Shown: positions 44,255-51,792 of the stretch, piece by piece
Layout of the letters: each line of letters opens with the position of its first letter
How positions within the stretch are numbered: position 1 is the first letter of the stretch
NCBI RefSeq assembly: GCF_037080055.1
Contig: NZ_JBAOJI010000002.1
Span: 124,001 to 188,000 of the forward strand
Direction: 5' to 3'
Source: Halovenus sp037080055
Lineage (GTDB): Archaea; Halobacteriota; Halobacteria; Halobacteriales; Haloarculaceae
DNA length: 64,000 bases
Notes under the pieces: model-generated
What the model saw: only the letters and a program-made list of their open reading frames with translations
The model's database searches: none
Told to the model about the DNA's origin: nothing
Program-made: the position numbers and the translations under genes

Positions 44255-45395
44255 CGTGTTCACCTCCCGTGAGATTATGCTGTTCCGCGGGTGGGGGGCC
44301 ACTCAACGGGGCCGGTGTGTCTTCTGACAGGCAGGAAGGACAGAGTGGTGTGTCGCAATCATCTGTGACTTCAATTTTGGCCCACTGATATGTCGTCTCA
44401 CATCTTGCACACTGCCAGTCGTAGACTTCAAAAGTACCCGCTAACTTGGGATAACAGTGTGCTAAAGTCGGCGTGAGCTCCGCATCTTCATGACTGTTCA
44501 GGTATTCTTCGACTTTTTCCCGCGGGTACTCCGCGTACCCCGGAATGAATCCGACTGGCCCAATGTCCTCGTGCGCTGTATCAGCTTTCCCGCATCGGGT
44601 CCTGAACGAGCAGAAGTCACACTCCCACTCGGCTTCTGGATCAGCTGGCGGAAGCGTCTCATTCAGTCGATATTTATTGTGTGTCGCCGCCCACTTGGCG
44701 ATTACGTCACGCCAGAAGAACGGATCAAATTCAATATGAAATGCGCGAATATCCAGTGTTGTCCGACTTCCGTACAGGATAATCGCGTCGGTGATATTCC
44801 GCTCGTATTTCTCTGACAAGCCTTTCAGATACGCGTGTGCTTGGGCTTTGTGGTGCCTGCTTGATGACTCGACAGACTCGATTGACCGCTTGGTTTTGAT
44901 CTCTGTCAGGAGTAGGGGCCTTGCGTCAGCGTCAACAACGACCGGGTCTGTCTCACCCTTAATGCATAGTTCACCTTCATCGGTCTCAACGGTGAAATCC
45001 ACCCAGATAGAGTTCGTAATGTACTCGTCATCTCCAACCACTGCGTCCCGTAAAAACGGTACAGCGATGTCTGTTTCAAACTTTGACCCAACCCAGAAGA
45101 TACCCTCTGGGTCCGCCGACTCTTCAGGTGCGTTCAGTTGCTTGTATGCTATCTTTCGATGACATTGGAGAAGACTACTCGGGCTGAGTCGTTGAGGTGA
45201 CTTGACCGATGCTGGCCCATTAAAATACGGCGTTCCCTCCCTGATATTCCGTGCAAACTCGCGCTCACAATGCCATGTTTCGAAAGTCTCTGCCGACACC
45301 GTTTCTATGAGCTCGTCAACTAGCGAGCCAGAGTTATTGTGATCAGTAGTCTCAATTGGATTCGCTAGCGCTTGGTCTCTTGTCTCGTCAGACAT
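44247..45395 (-). CDS. Cas4-like/RecB-type PD-(D/E)xK nuclease with Fe-S and zinc-ribbon cysteines
   Basis: 382 aa from the ATG at 45395. Motifs are Asp150 (GETDPVVVD), Glu165 and Lys167 (LTEIKTKR) and the downstream Gln-x3-Tyr (KAQAHAY, 184-189), the Cas4/RecB arrangement. Cys78 plus Cys259, 262 and 268 (CDFCSFRTRC) match the Fe-S cluster of Cas4. A C-terminal zinc ribbon (CARC...CPSC, about 325-360) is extra. Cas4 proteins resect DNA ends; no CRISPR genes are near, so a role in element replication or integration is inferred. Confidence 0.82.
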   Translation of the reverse strand: MSDETRDQALANPIETTDHNNSGSLVDELIETVSAETFETWHCEREFARNIREGTPYFNGPASVKSPQRLSPSSLLQCHRKIAYKQLNAPEESADPEGIFWVGSKFETDIAVPFLRDAVVGDDEYITNSIWVDFTVETDEGELCIKGETDPVVVDADARPLLLTEIKTKRSIESVESSSRHHKAQAHAYLKGLSEKYERNITDAIILYGSRTTLDIRAFHIEFDPFFWRDVIAKWAATHNKYRLNETLPPADPEAEWECDFCSFRTRCGKADTAHEDIGPVGFIPGYAEYPREKVEEYLNSHEDAELTPTLAHCYPKLAGTFEVYDWQCARCETTYQWAKIEVTDDCDTPLCPSCLSEDTPAPLSGPPPAEQHNLTGGEHDE

Positions 45396-45564
45396 CACCG
45401 CCACCCCCAAGCCCGTATCCGGCTATGTGCCGAGACGACGTATTGAACAACTGAGAGTAACGCTCTTCGGGTACGCTGTGAATGTTTGACTGCCATCGTT
45501 TACCCACAGAATGGCGAACTATATCGTCAATCGTTGATTGAGTCTGAGCGTGAACGGGTGCCAT
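45388..45564 (-). CDS. Small leader protein of the Cas4-like operon (58 aa)
   Basis: ATG at 45564, TGA overlapping the Cas4-like start by 8 bases, the same overlap used by its downstream neighbours. The sequence is polar with conserved-looking IDDIVRHSVGKRWQSNIHSV; it overlaps the DUF7344-like gene's 3' end by 38 bases on the same strand. Unknown function; support is mainly the overlap and composition. Confidence 0.42.
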   Translation of the reverse strand: MAPVHAQTQSTIDDIVRHSVGKRWQSNIHSVPEERYSQLFNTSSRHIAGYGLGGGGDV

Positions 45565-46021
45565 TAACGTGTAATCTAGCCACAGCATCATGGAACAGTA
45601 GTTGCGCCACTGGGGACGTGATTGCAGCAACTATAGACAAGGCAGGGAGATTCTGATCTGGTGTGATTGTCTTCCGGTTAGAATTATACTCAATAGCACC
45701 TACGTCATCTAGCTTTGGTAAATGGGTCTGGATTAGTGCCGTGTAGACATTATGGTAGGGTTCGCCCGTCGCCTTCTCAACAGACACTTCCTCCTCAACC
45801 GAGACGATCTCTCTTGCGAGTTGCCGGACTGATACAAGAACCTCCTCATTCTGGGATTGGGACTTAGTTGGTGTTTCAGTTGTTTCTATTGGAGTTGAGG
45901 AAATTGCCTCGTGAGCGATGAACCCAATTGCCAATCTCCGTCGAGAAGCCTGCAACGTATGATGTATCGTAGAAATAGAACAATCAGTATAGGACGCGAC
46001 TGAATCTGGAATCTCAACCAT
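45527..46021 (-). CDS. Winged-helix protein (DUF7344-like)
   Basis: 164 aa from the ATG at 46021. The C-terminal half (VRQLAREIVSVEEE, YHNVYTALIQTHLPKLDDVGAIEYN) is the DUF7344-type winged helix often seen in haloarchaeal mobile elements; the N-terminal half includes CSISTIHHTLQASRRRLAIGFIA. Likely a regulator of the operon downstream. Confidence 0.65.
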   Translation of the reverse strand: MVEIPDSVASYTDCSISTIHHTLQASRRRLAIGFIAHEAISSTPIETTETPTKSQSQNEEVLVSVRQLAREIVSVEEEVSVEKATGEPYHNVYTALIQTHLPKLDDVGAIEYNSNRKTITPDQNLPALSIVAAITSPVAQLLFHDAVARLHVNGTRSRSDSIND

Positions 46022-46207
46022 AGTACCCCTGCCTGAGGTTCCGCCCCGTAGCTGACTCCCTAACCGGCATGCCTTTGCATTGAGTCGAACCTGATTCTCG
46101 GACTGACATATGTTAACAATCAACTTTTTCCGTATTAATTCTTCTGGAAGAACTAGTTCTTCTCAACGAGTGAATTTCTATCCCGCTGGCTCTGTCATTC
46201 CCGATAG

Positions 46208-46438
46208 ATGGGTGGTCCCGGTCGCAAACCGCGAGTCTCCGATGACGATATCCTTGAAGTCTTCCGACAAGCATCTGATCCAGTGCTAACGACAGCAGAA
46301 GTAGCCGATGGAGTCGATATCGGCCATCGAGGAACCTACGACCGACTACAAAAACTCGCCGATAAAGGGGTCATAGAGATGAAAAAAGTCGGAGACAGCG
46401 GCGCTGTGTGGTGGTATCCAAATAAACTCAGAAGTTGA
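46208..46438 (+). CDS. Small winged-helix DNA-binding protein
   Basis: 76 aa, a single winged helix (DDDILEVFRQASDPVLTTAEVADG, RGTYDRLQKLADKGVIEMKK) ending WWYPNKL. It looks like a stand-alone transcription factor; no partner gene is evident. It stands alone between the minus-strand DUF7344-like and ATPase genes. Confidence 0.75.
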   Translation: MGGPGRKPRVSDDDILEVFRQASDPVLTTAEVADGVDIGHRGTYDRLQKLADKGVIEMKKVGDSGAVWWYPNKLRS

Positions 46439-46482
46439 TCTATTCTGATAACAAGTTTCTATGAACTAGAACAGGGTTCCAG

Positions 46483-47484
46483 CTAATCGCTGGCAACAAT
46501 GTTGCTCGTCTGACTTTTCTCATTACGCTCCAACTTGAATTGTGGGGAGATATCCAGACCGTCGAGTTCAGGTTCGATAGCGAACAGGAGAACCTGCCGG
46601 TCAGCCTGTTGGATCACCTCAAACACTTTTTCTCTAATTTCGACATCAACCCGGGCGAACATCGAGTCCCCAATCAGCGGTGGGGAAGCAGGCATCAGTT
46701 CACCTGCGACAACGGCTGCAGCCTGAGAGATGAGATTCTTCTCTCCCGCAGCAAGGCTCTGGATTTCTCCACCGGATTCCGATTCAGCTGGACGGCCTAC
46801 TAAGCTGTCCTGCCTTTCTTCGACCACGTATCGACCGTCGATACTGGCCAGTAGGTCGTTGATCCGGCTGAGCATTTCATCGCCAAGTTCGTAGTCGTTG
46901 GCGAAGTACTCCGGCAGATCAATACCTCGGGCGGAGGATTGCCGGGCTGCGGCGTCTCCCAGATCGGCTACGAGTTCGCTCCAACTAGTTCCTCCCCAGG
47001 CATCCTCTATCCCCAGAGAGGATTCGGCGTCCAGCTTGCAGAAAGTGAATGCTGGAAGTGGAAAGGCGGTATTAACGGCGTCAGCTGACCCTGTGTCGAC
47101 CCATTGACCATCTTTTTCTTTCTGGACTTGGAGCGAGTCTACCGAGTTAACGGGTCCTCGGCGCGTTTCCGAGGTCTGGAATTTGCGCGAGAATCGGTAT
47201 CGTTGGCCCAGATTGTTGTTCGAGATCGTCATCGATACTTTCGCGGATACTTCGTCGCCGGGCGACAGTTCGTCAACTAACTCGTAGGCGACAAGAGGTG
47301 CTTCGTCTTCAAACTCGCCTGTAAGACAGAGACCGATTGAGTCGGCTAAGGTGGTCTTCCCTGAACCGTTGGCTCCGCAGACGACGTCGATGCTGGCTTC
47401 CTCGTTTTTTCCGAAGTCCAGCTTGTGCTCGCCACGGAAGCGTCGGAGGTTCTCTACGCTGAGAGACTCGATACGAATAGCCAC
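46483..47484 (-). CDS. Compact SMC/RecF-like ABC ATPase without hinge
   Basis: 333 aa. Walker A GANGSGKTT at 37-45, a signature-like SLAAGEKN at 243-250 and LIGDSMFARVD at 270-280, which sits where DndD-like proteins have the Walker B IDTPxxRxD. There is no coiled coil or zinc hook between the halves, so it is just the head domain. Residues 147-156 (FTFCKLDAES) recall the FDGE segment of DndD. The gene follows the CARF-like/PIN gene on the same strand by 78 bases, so they may act together. Strand and gap suggest one operon; the partner function is inference. Confidence 0.75.
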   Translation of the reverse strand: MAIRIESLSVENLRRFRGEHKLDFGKNEEASIDVVCGANGSGKTTLADSIGLCLTGEFEDEAPLVAYELVDELSPGDEVSAKVSMTISNNNLGQRYRFSRKFQTSETRRGPVNSVDSLQVQKEKDGQWVDTGSADAVNTAFPLPAFTFCKLDAESSLGIEDAWGGTSWSELVADLGDAAARQSSARGIDLPEYFANDYELGDEMLSRINDLLASIDGRYVVEERQDSLVGRPAESESGGEIQSLAAGEKNLISQAAAVVAGELMPASPPLIGDSMFARVDVEIREKVFEVIQQADRQVLLFAIEPELDGLDISPQFKLERNEKSQTSNIVASD

Positions 47485-47562
47485 TATTGTAACAGTTGAG
47501 TTGAAGTATTATCAAGCTTTCTGGGCCATGCTATACCTTTCCAGGGGGTTCGGAGGCGGAGA

Positions 47563-49086
47563 TTATTGGGTGATTGCGTCCAGCATGTTCTGGTATCGGC
47601 TGAGTTGTTTTTCGACGACAGGGCTTCGGCATCTGACTGCTAGGGTGTCTGATTCCCATTCGTCCGGTTCCTTTCTCGGCCAGACTCCGTAGAGATCAAC
47701 TTTTGGCAGCTCCAGTATGCCGAACTGGACGGCGTGAAGGTAGAGGGCTGTCGCTGCGTCCTGCCATGTGACATCTTTCCTCCGTGGCAGTGTTTCAGGG
47801 AAATCGACAAGGACGGACGGTAATCCGCGATCTCGTCCTGCGGAGATGAATCCGGAGTCGTTGCTGAATAGTATGAGGTCAAATCCGCTGTTCTCACAGG
47901 CCGCGGTGATGGCGTTGTCGCCGGTGTCTGAGGGTATTTTCTCAGTGTAGAGCTCTTTCTGAAGCCGTGACCAGTACTGTCTTCCGAGACGGAGCTGCCT
48001 TGGTGTTCCTTTGGGCTGATTAAATAGTTCGCCAAATTCGCCGCCGAAGGCGTCTTCGAGGGCTCTCGTGTTGTTGATTTTCTCGTCGCCTTCGTAGTCC
48101 ATCAGTTCGTCTCTGACTCCGGTGATGACGGCGTACCCGTTCAAGCCTTGTTCGAGTTCAGGGGCTACTCCAAGTTGTCGTGCAGGCCAGTACTGTATCA
48201 GATTAGTGTCGAAGACGGCGAGTGCAGCGGTGTTACTGTGTTGGATACGGCGGTTTCGGAATGGATCGATTTGGTCGGAGATTTCGTCTTGGTTTTCGAA
48301 CTCCAAGATGCTGGATGTCATTGCTCCAATAAAAGATCGGGCGCTAGGTAGTTCTGAACGAGGCTGCTTTCCGTACTGTCTTCGAACTTCGTCTCTTTCC
48401 TGCTTGTATTGGTCGAAGTCAGTTGTGAATCGGATGGAAGCAGGGTTGCCGCGGTCCAGCTCTATTTTGTAGAGTGTAGAGACGAGGGGAGATTTGTGGT
48501 CGACTGAGATCGTCTTGTTTCCGGTGCTGTAGAGAGCGTTGAACAGGAGCGGTAGCTGCTGGCGGGTTATCTTGTAGGCTTTGTCGGAGGATTGCTTGTC
48601 TCCGGGACTGGTTAGATCTAGATCTGAGTTCTCTTGGAAGTCTATCAGACTCATTTGGGGACGTGGAATCATGGGATAAAAAGTGGATTCCAGTTCGGCC
48701 TGGTCGGGGCCTTCTAACGTGTAGAGGTGATCGAGCTTTTCGCTGGCTGCGATCAGACAGGCGTTGATGAGTCTGGATCCGCTGGAGATGCTAACAGCTT
48801 TCGTGTCTTCGTCACTTCTGTCCCGGAGTTCTTCCACTACGTGTTGGGAGGCTTCCTGGGGTTTGAATATCGACGGAGTCGCTGTAAACTCAATATCCGA
48901 GTCTATCTCGTACTCCTGACAGACCTTCTCGACTAGTTCCTTGATGGAGTTGACTACCTCTCCGTCATTCTTCGGTACGAATACGAGAATGTTGTCGGGA
49001 GTCGAGCCGCTTTCAATCGATGCTATGAGGGAGTTCAGTAGGGGGGTGGGTCGGCTATCTGTAACACCGATCCAAGTATCAGCCAT
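47563..49086 (-). CDS. CARF-like/PIN fusion protein, candidate nucleotide-activated RNase
   Basis: 507 aa. Residues 1-130 look like a CARF Rossmann domain: TWIGVTDSRPTPLLNSLIAS, ILVFVPKNDGEV, a helix, then AVSISSGSRLINACLIAASE and DHLYTLEGPD, the place of the ligand-binding glycine-rich turn. The middle (about 150-285) is unassigned. A PIN domain covers about 286-430: Asp293 (FDTNLIQYWP), Glu327 (VRDEL), Asp387/Asp390 and Asp410 (FSNDSGFI). CARF domains sense cyclic oligoadenylates in type III CRISPR, but no CRISPR or polymerase gene is in the window. The compact ATPase is downstream. Not a recognised published family to my knowledge. Confidence 0.62.
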   Translation of the reverse strand: MADTWIGVTDSRPTPLLNSLIASIESGSTPDNILVFVPKNDGEVVNSIKELVEKVCQEYEIDSDIEFTATPSIFKPQEASQHVVEELRDRSDEDTKAVSISSGSRLINACLIAASEKLDHLYTLEGPDQAELESTFYPMIPRPQMSLIDFQENSDLDLTSPGDKQSSDKAYKITRQQLPLLFNALYSTGNKTISVDHKSPLVSTLYKIELDRGNPASIRFTTDFDQYKQERDEVRRQYGKQPRSELPSARSFIGAMTSSILEFENQDEISDQIDPFRNRRIQHSNTAALAVFDTNLIQYWPARQLGVAPELEQGLNGYAVITGVRDELMDYEGDEKINNTRALEDAFGGEFGELFNQPKGTPRQLRLGRQYWSRLQKELYTEKIPSDTGDNAITAACENSGFDLILFSNDSGFISAGRDRGLPSVLVDFPETLPRRKDVTWQDAATALYLHAVQFGILELPKVDLYGVWPRKEPDEWESDTLAVRCRSPVVEKQLSRYQNMLDAITQ

Positions 49087-49161
49087 TGTATAGCAAGATG
49101 TAGCGGTACCAAATATAATTGATTGAGTCCAGACTGTAGCTGCTGCTCGGTCAGGTCATGT

Positions 49162-49204
49162 TGATATTTTAAACATAGCCCGACACACACTTTGAAATAC
49201 TATG
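49162..49204 (+). promoter_or_regulatory. Promoter and likely original start of the helicase gene
   Basis: A TATA-like ttttaaa at 49167-49173 lies about 30 bases before ATG 49202. That ATG is closed after 11 codons, but removal of one base in aaaa (49208-49211) gives MWKLGDADYSFDFDGLV reading straight into the helicase frame. This points to a frameshift or base-calling error at the gene start. Confidence 0.5.
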
Positions 49205-49250
49205 TGGAAAACTGGGCGATGCGGACTACAGTTTTGATTTCGACGGCCTC

Positions 49251-51536
49251 GTGAACTTTGACTACGACTCTCTGGATGCTGAGGAGTTTGTGGATACGGA
49301 GTACAGGACGTGGATCAACGTGTTCGAAGAGGAGTTCCTTGACTCGGATCTGTACTATCCGGAGCCGGGCGAGTATCATATGTGGTGTTTCTTCAGTCCG
49401 ATATCAATTATCCGACCGCTACCGGGGATTTATACAGACCTCGGTTCAAGATTACTAGTACCAGAGGTATCACAAGTGACTGTATCAGGGAACACCGTAG
49501 GGTCTAGATTGGATGAGCTTGACCTTCCACCGGTTATTGAGACTTCTGAGACAGATTTCATACACGATTTCTATAATCCTATTCTGTCGCGGGCGATTGA
49601 ATACAAAAGGGGTGTAGGTTACTTTACCAGTGGGTGGTTGAAGAACGCTGCCAGGGGTATAGCTGGTCTGGCCTCTAATGGCGGAAAAGCGAAGTGGATT
49701 ATCAGTCCGATCTTGGAGGAAGATGACTGGGAGGCATTCAAGAAAGGTGAGGAAGGCCGTAGGAACGAAGTCATCTACGAATCGCTTGAGCGAGGTATTG
49801 ATGAGTTAGAGGAGGGGCTGGAGGAGGATACTTTGAATACTGTTGCTTGGATGATTGCTGATGGTCTCCTGGAGATCAAATTTGCAGTTCCGGATGGCCG
49901 CAATATCTATGGTGACTTTCACGATAAGTGGGGTATTGTCACAGGCATCTACGGCGGTAAAATGGCGTTTCACGGGTCTCAAAATGATAGCCAGAAAGGG
50001 TTCTACAATTACGAGTCGTACGATGTTTTTTGTGATTGGGCGTGTGATCGGGATGCTGAAAGAATAAAGAAACACGAGGAGCGGTTTGATGATCTGTGGA
50101 ATGATAGGAAAGAGGATATCTCTGTGTATTCTCTTCCTGAAGGAGTAAGCGAAGATATAGCTGAATTGAGAGAGACGGACGACGCCCCTTATGACAGTGA
50201 TCGGTCAGGTGGTAGTCCGATGAGTGCGAGAGATCATGAGATCACGCTGCGTGATTATCAGCAGGAGGCGGTGAACCAGTGGCGGTATAATGGTCGGCAC
50301 GGCCTTTTTGAGATGGCTACGGGCACTGGGAAAACCTACACGGCTATCGGTGCTATGGATCAGACCTTTGCGAAGCAGGGGCATCCGATGGTTGTGGTTA
50401 TTGCTGTACCTAACACTCACTTGGCTTTTCAGTGGAGAGATGACTTGGAGGACTGGGGGTATTATGAAGAAGTCTACATGATATTCGGCAGTGTCAACAC
50501 TAACTGGAAGTCGGATATGGGAAGAGTTCTTGACGATATCCGGATTGAGATGCAGGATATAGCGATTTTGCTTACTACTCACGATACTCTTTCAGATGAG
50601 CACTTCAGATCGGAGATTGAGCAGCTAAACTGTGACAGGTTGTTGATTGCTGATGAAGTTCACGGATCTGGGTCTGAAGAAAGAAAGAAGGGCTTGCTGG
50701 AAGATTACAATTACAGGATCGGGCTTTCTGCTACGCCTCAGAGATACTTTGATGAGGAAGGTACTGACTTCTTGATGGATTATTTCAACGGGGTTGTTTA
50801 CGAGCTCACGTTGGGTGAGGCGATTCCTGAACACTTGACGCCGTACGAGTACAAGCCGTACTTTGTGGAGATGACGCCAGACGAGCTTCACGACTACGAA
50901 GAGATAAGCAGTGATTTGGGATGGATGGCTGCGAGTGATGATGTTGAGGACGAAATTGTAAAGAATATGAGGATGGAGCGGGCTGATTTGATCAAGAAGG
51001 CGGAGAACAAGTACAGCAAGCTTCATGAGATTTTGGAGGGGATTGATGAGCCGGATCATCTCTTAGTCTATACTAACGATGAGCAGATTGATCAAGCACA
51101 GCAGATTTTGGATGAGCACGGTATTTTCCATCACAAGTTCACTCAGGCAGAGAAAGCAAGTGAACGTCCAGAATTGCTGGAGCAATTTGACAGAGGGAAT
51201 TACGATGCTTTGGTTGCGATGAAGTGTTTGGATGAAGGGGTGGACGTGCCGTCAACTCGGGAAGCCATTTTAATGTCAAGTACTGGTAACCCCAAGCAGT
51301 TTATTCAGCGGAGAGGGCGTGTTCTCCGGCATTATGAGGGGAAAGAGAAAGCTACAATACATGACATTATTGTGGTACCATCTCTATCAGACGACTTGAA
51401 TCCTGAGATCAAAGAAATTGAAAAAAGGATCTTATTGAAGGAACTGGACAGGTTTGATGAGTTCGCATCAAATGCTGACAACGAAATTGAGGCGAGGAAC
51501 GCCATTGAAACAGTCCGAACAATATATGAGGTGTAG
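49251..51536 (+). CDS. PLD-domain plus SF2 helicase (candidate pbeA-type restriction protein)
   Basis: 761 aa from the first in-frame start codon, GTG 49251; the real start may be 49202 with a one-base frame problem (see promoter entry). A PLD-like nuclease domain at about 100-270 has HDK at 224-226 and GSQND at 242-246. The helicase core starts near 330 with Walker A MATGTGKT (355-362), DEVH (468-471), GLSATP and motif VI QRRGRVLR (about 703). It leads a four-gene unit convergent with dndCDEA and probably acts against unmodified DNA. The PLD catalytic pair is imperfect (one HxK only). Confidence 0.78.
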   Translation: MNFDYDSLDAEEFVDTEYRTWINVFEEEFLDSDLYYPEPGEYHMWCFFSPISIIRPLPGIYTDLGSRLLVPEVSQVTVSGNTVGSRLDELDLPPVIETSETDFIHDFYNPILSRAIEYKRGVGYFTSGWLKNAARGIAGLASNGGKAKWIISPILEEDDWEAFKKGEEGRRNEVIYESLERGIDELEEGLEEDTLNTVAWMIADGLLEIKFAVPDGRNIYGDFHDKWGIVTGIYGGKMAFHGSQNDSQKGFYNYESYDVFCDWACDRDAERIKKHEERFDDLWNDRKEDISVYSLPEGVSEDIAELRETDDAPYDSDRSGGSPMSARDHEITLRDYQQEAVNQWRYNGRHGLFEMATGTGKTYTAIGAMDQTFAKQGHPMVVVIAVPNTHLAFQWRDDLEDWGYYEEVYMIFGSVNTNWKSDMGRVLDDIRIEMQDIAILLTTHDTLSDEHFRSEIEQLNCDRLLIADEVHGSGSEERKKGLLEDYNYRIGLSATPQRYFDEEGTDFLMDYFNGVVYELTLGEAIPEHLTPYEYKPYFVEMTPDELHDYEEISSDLGWMAASDDVEDEIVKNMRMERADLIKKAENKYSKLHEILEGIDEPDHLLVYTNDEQIDQAQQILDEHGIFHHKFTQAEKASERPELLEQFDRGNYDALVAMKCLDEGVDVPSTREAILMSSTGNPKQFIQRRGRVLRHYEGKEKATIHDIIVVPSLSDDLNPEIKEIEKRILLKELDRFDEFASNADNEIEARNAIETVRTIYEV

Positions 51537-51609
51537 CGCGTGATCATTACTCTATCCGCAGAACTAGCAGTTGAATGGAATATTTCAGGCAACAAAAAGA
51601 GGACTTACC

Positions 51610-51792
51610 ATGGATAAACCAGAAGTCAACCGTCTAATCACGGACAAAGTCGATGAAATAGATGATGAGGACCAGAAAGCGTTCATCAAGCAAATTTTGA
51701 AATTCGAGAGGGATAATCTTGACCAGCCTATGCCTCGGTACAGTGACGACTACAAAGACATGCTTGACGATATTGTCTTAGAAGATGAGTAG
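51610..51792 (+). CDS. 60-aa protein of the Pbe-like unit
   Basis: ATG at 51610; the stop overlaps the next gene's ATG by 8 bases. It is very acidic and helical (NRLITDKVDEIDDEDQKAFI, then FERDNLDQPMPRYSDDYKDM). It lies between the helicase and the DndD-like ATPase and is probably a subunit or linker of that complex. Family unknown. Confidence 0.6.
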   Translation: MDKPEVNRLITDKVDEIDDEDQKAFIKQILKFERDNLDQPMPRYSDDYKDMLDDIVLEDE

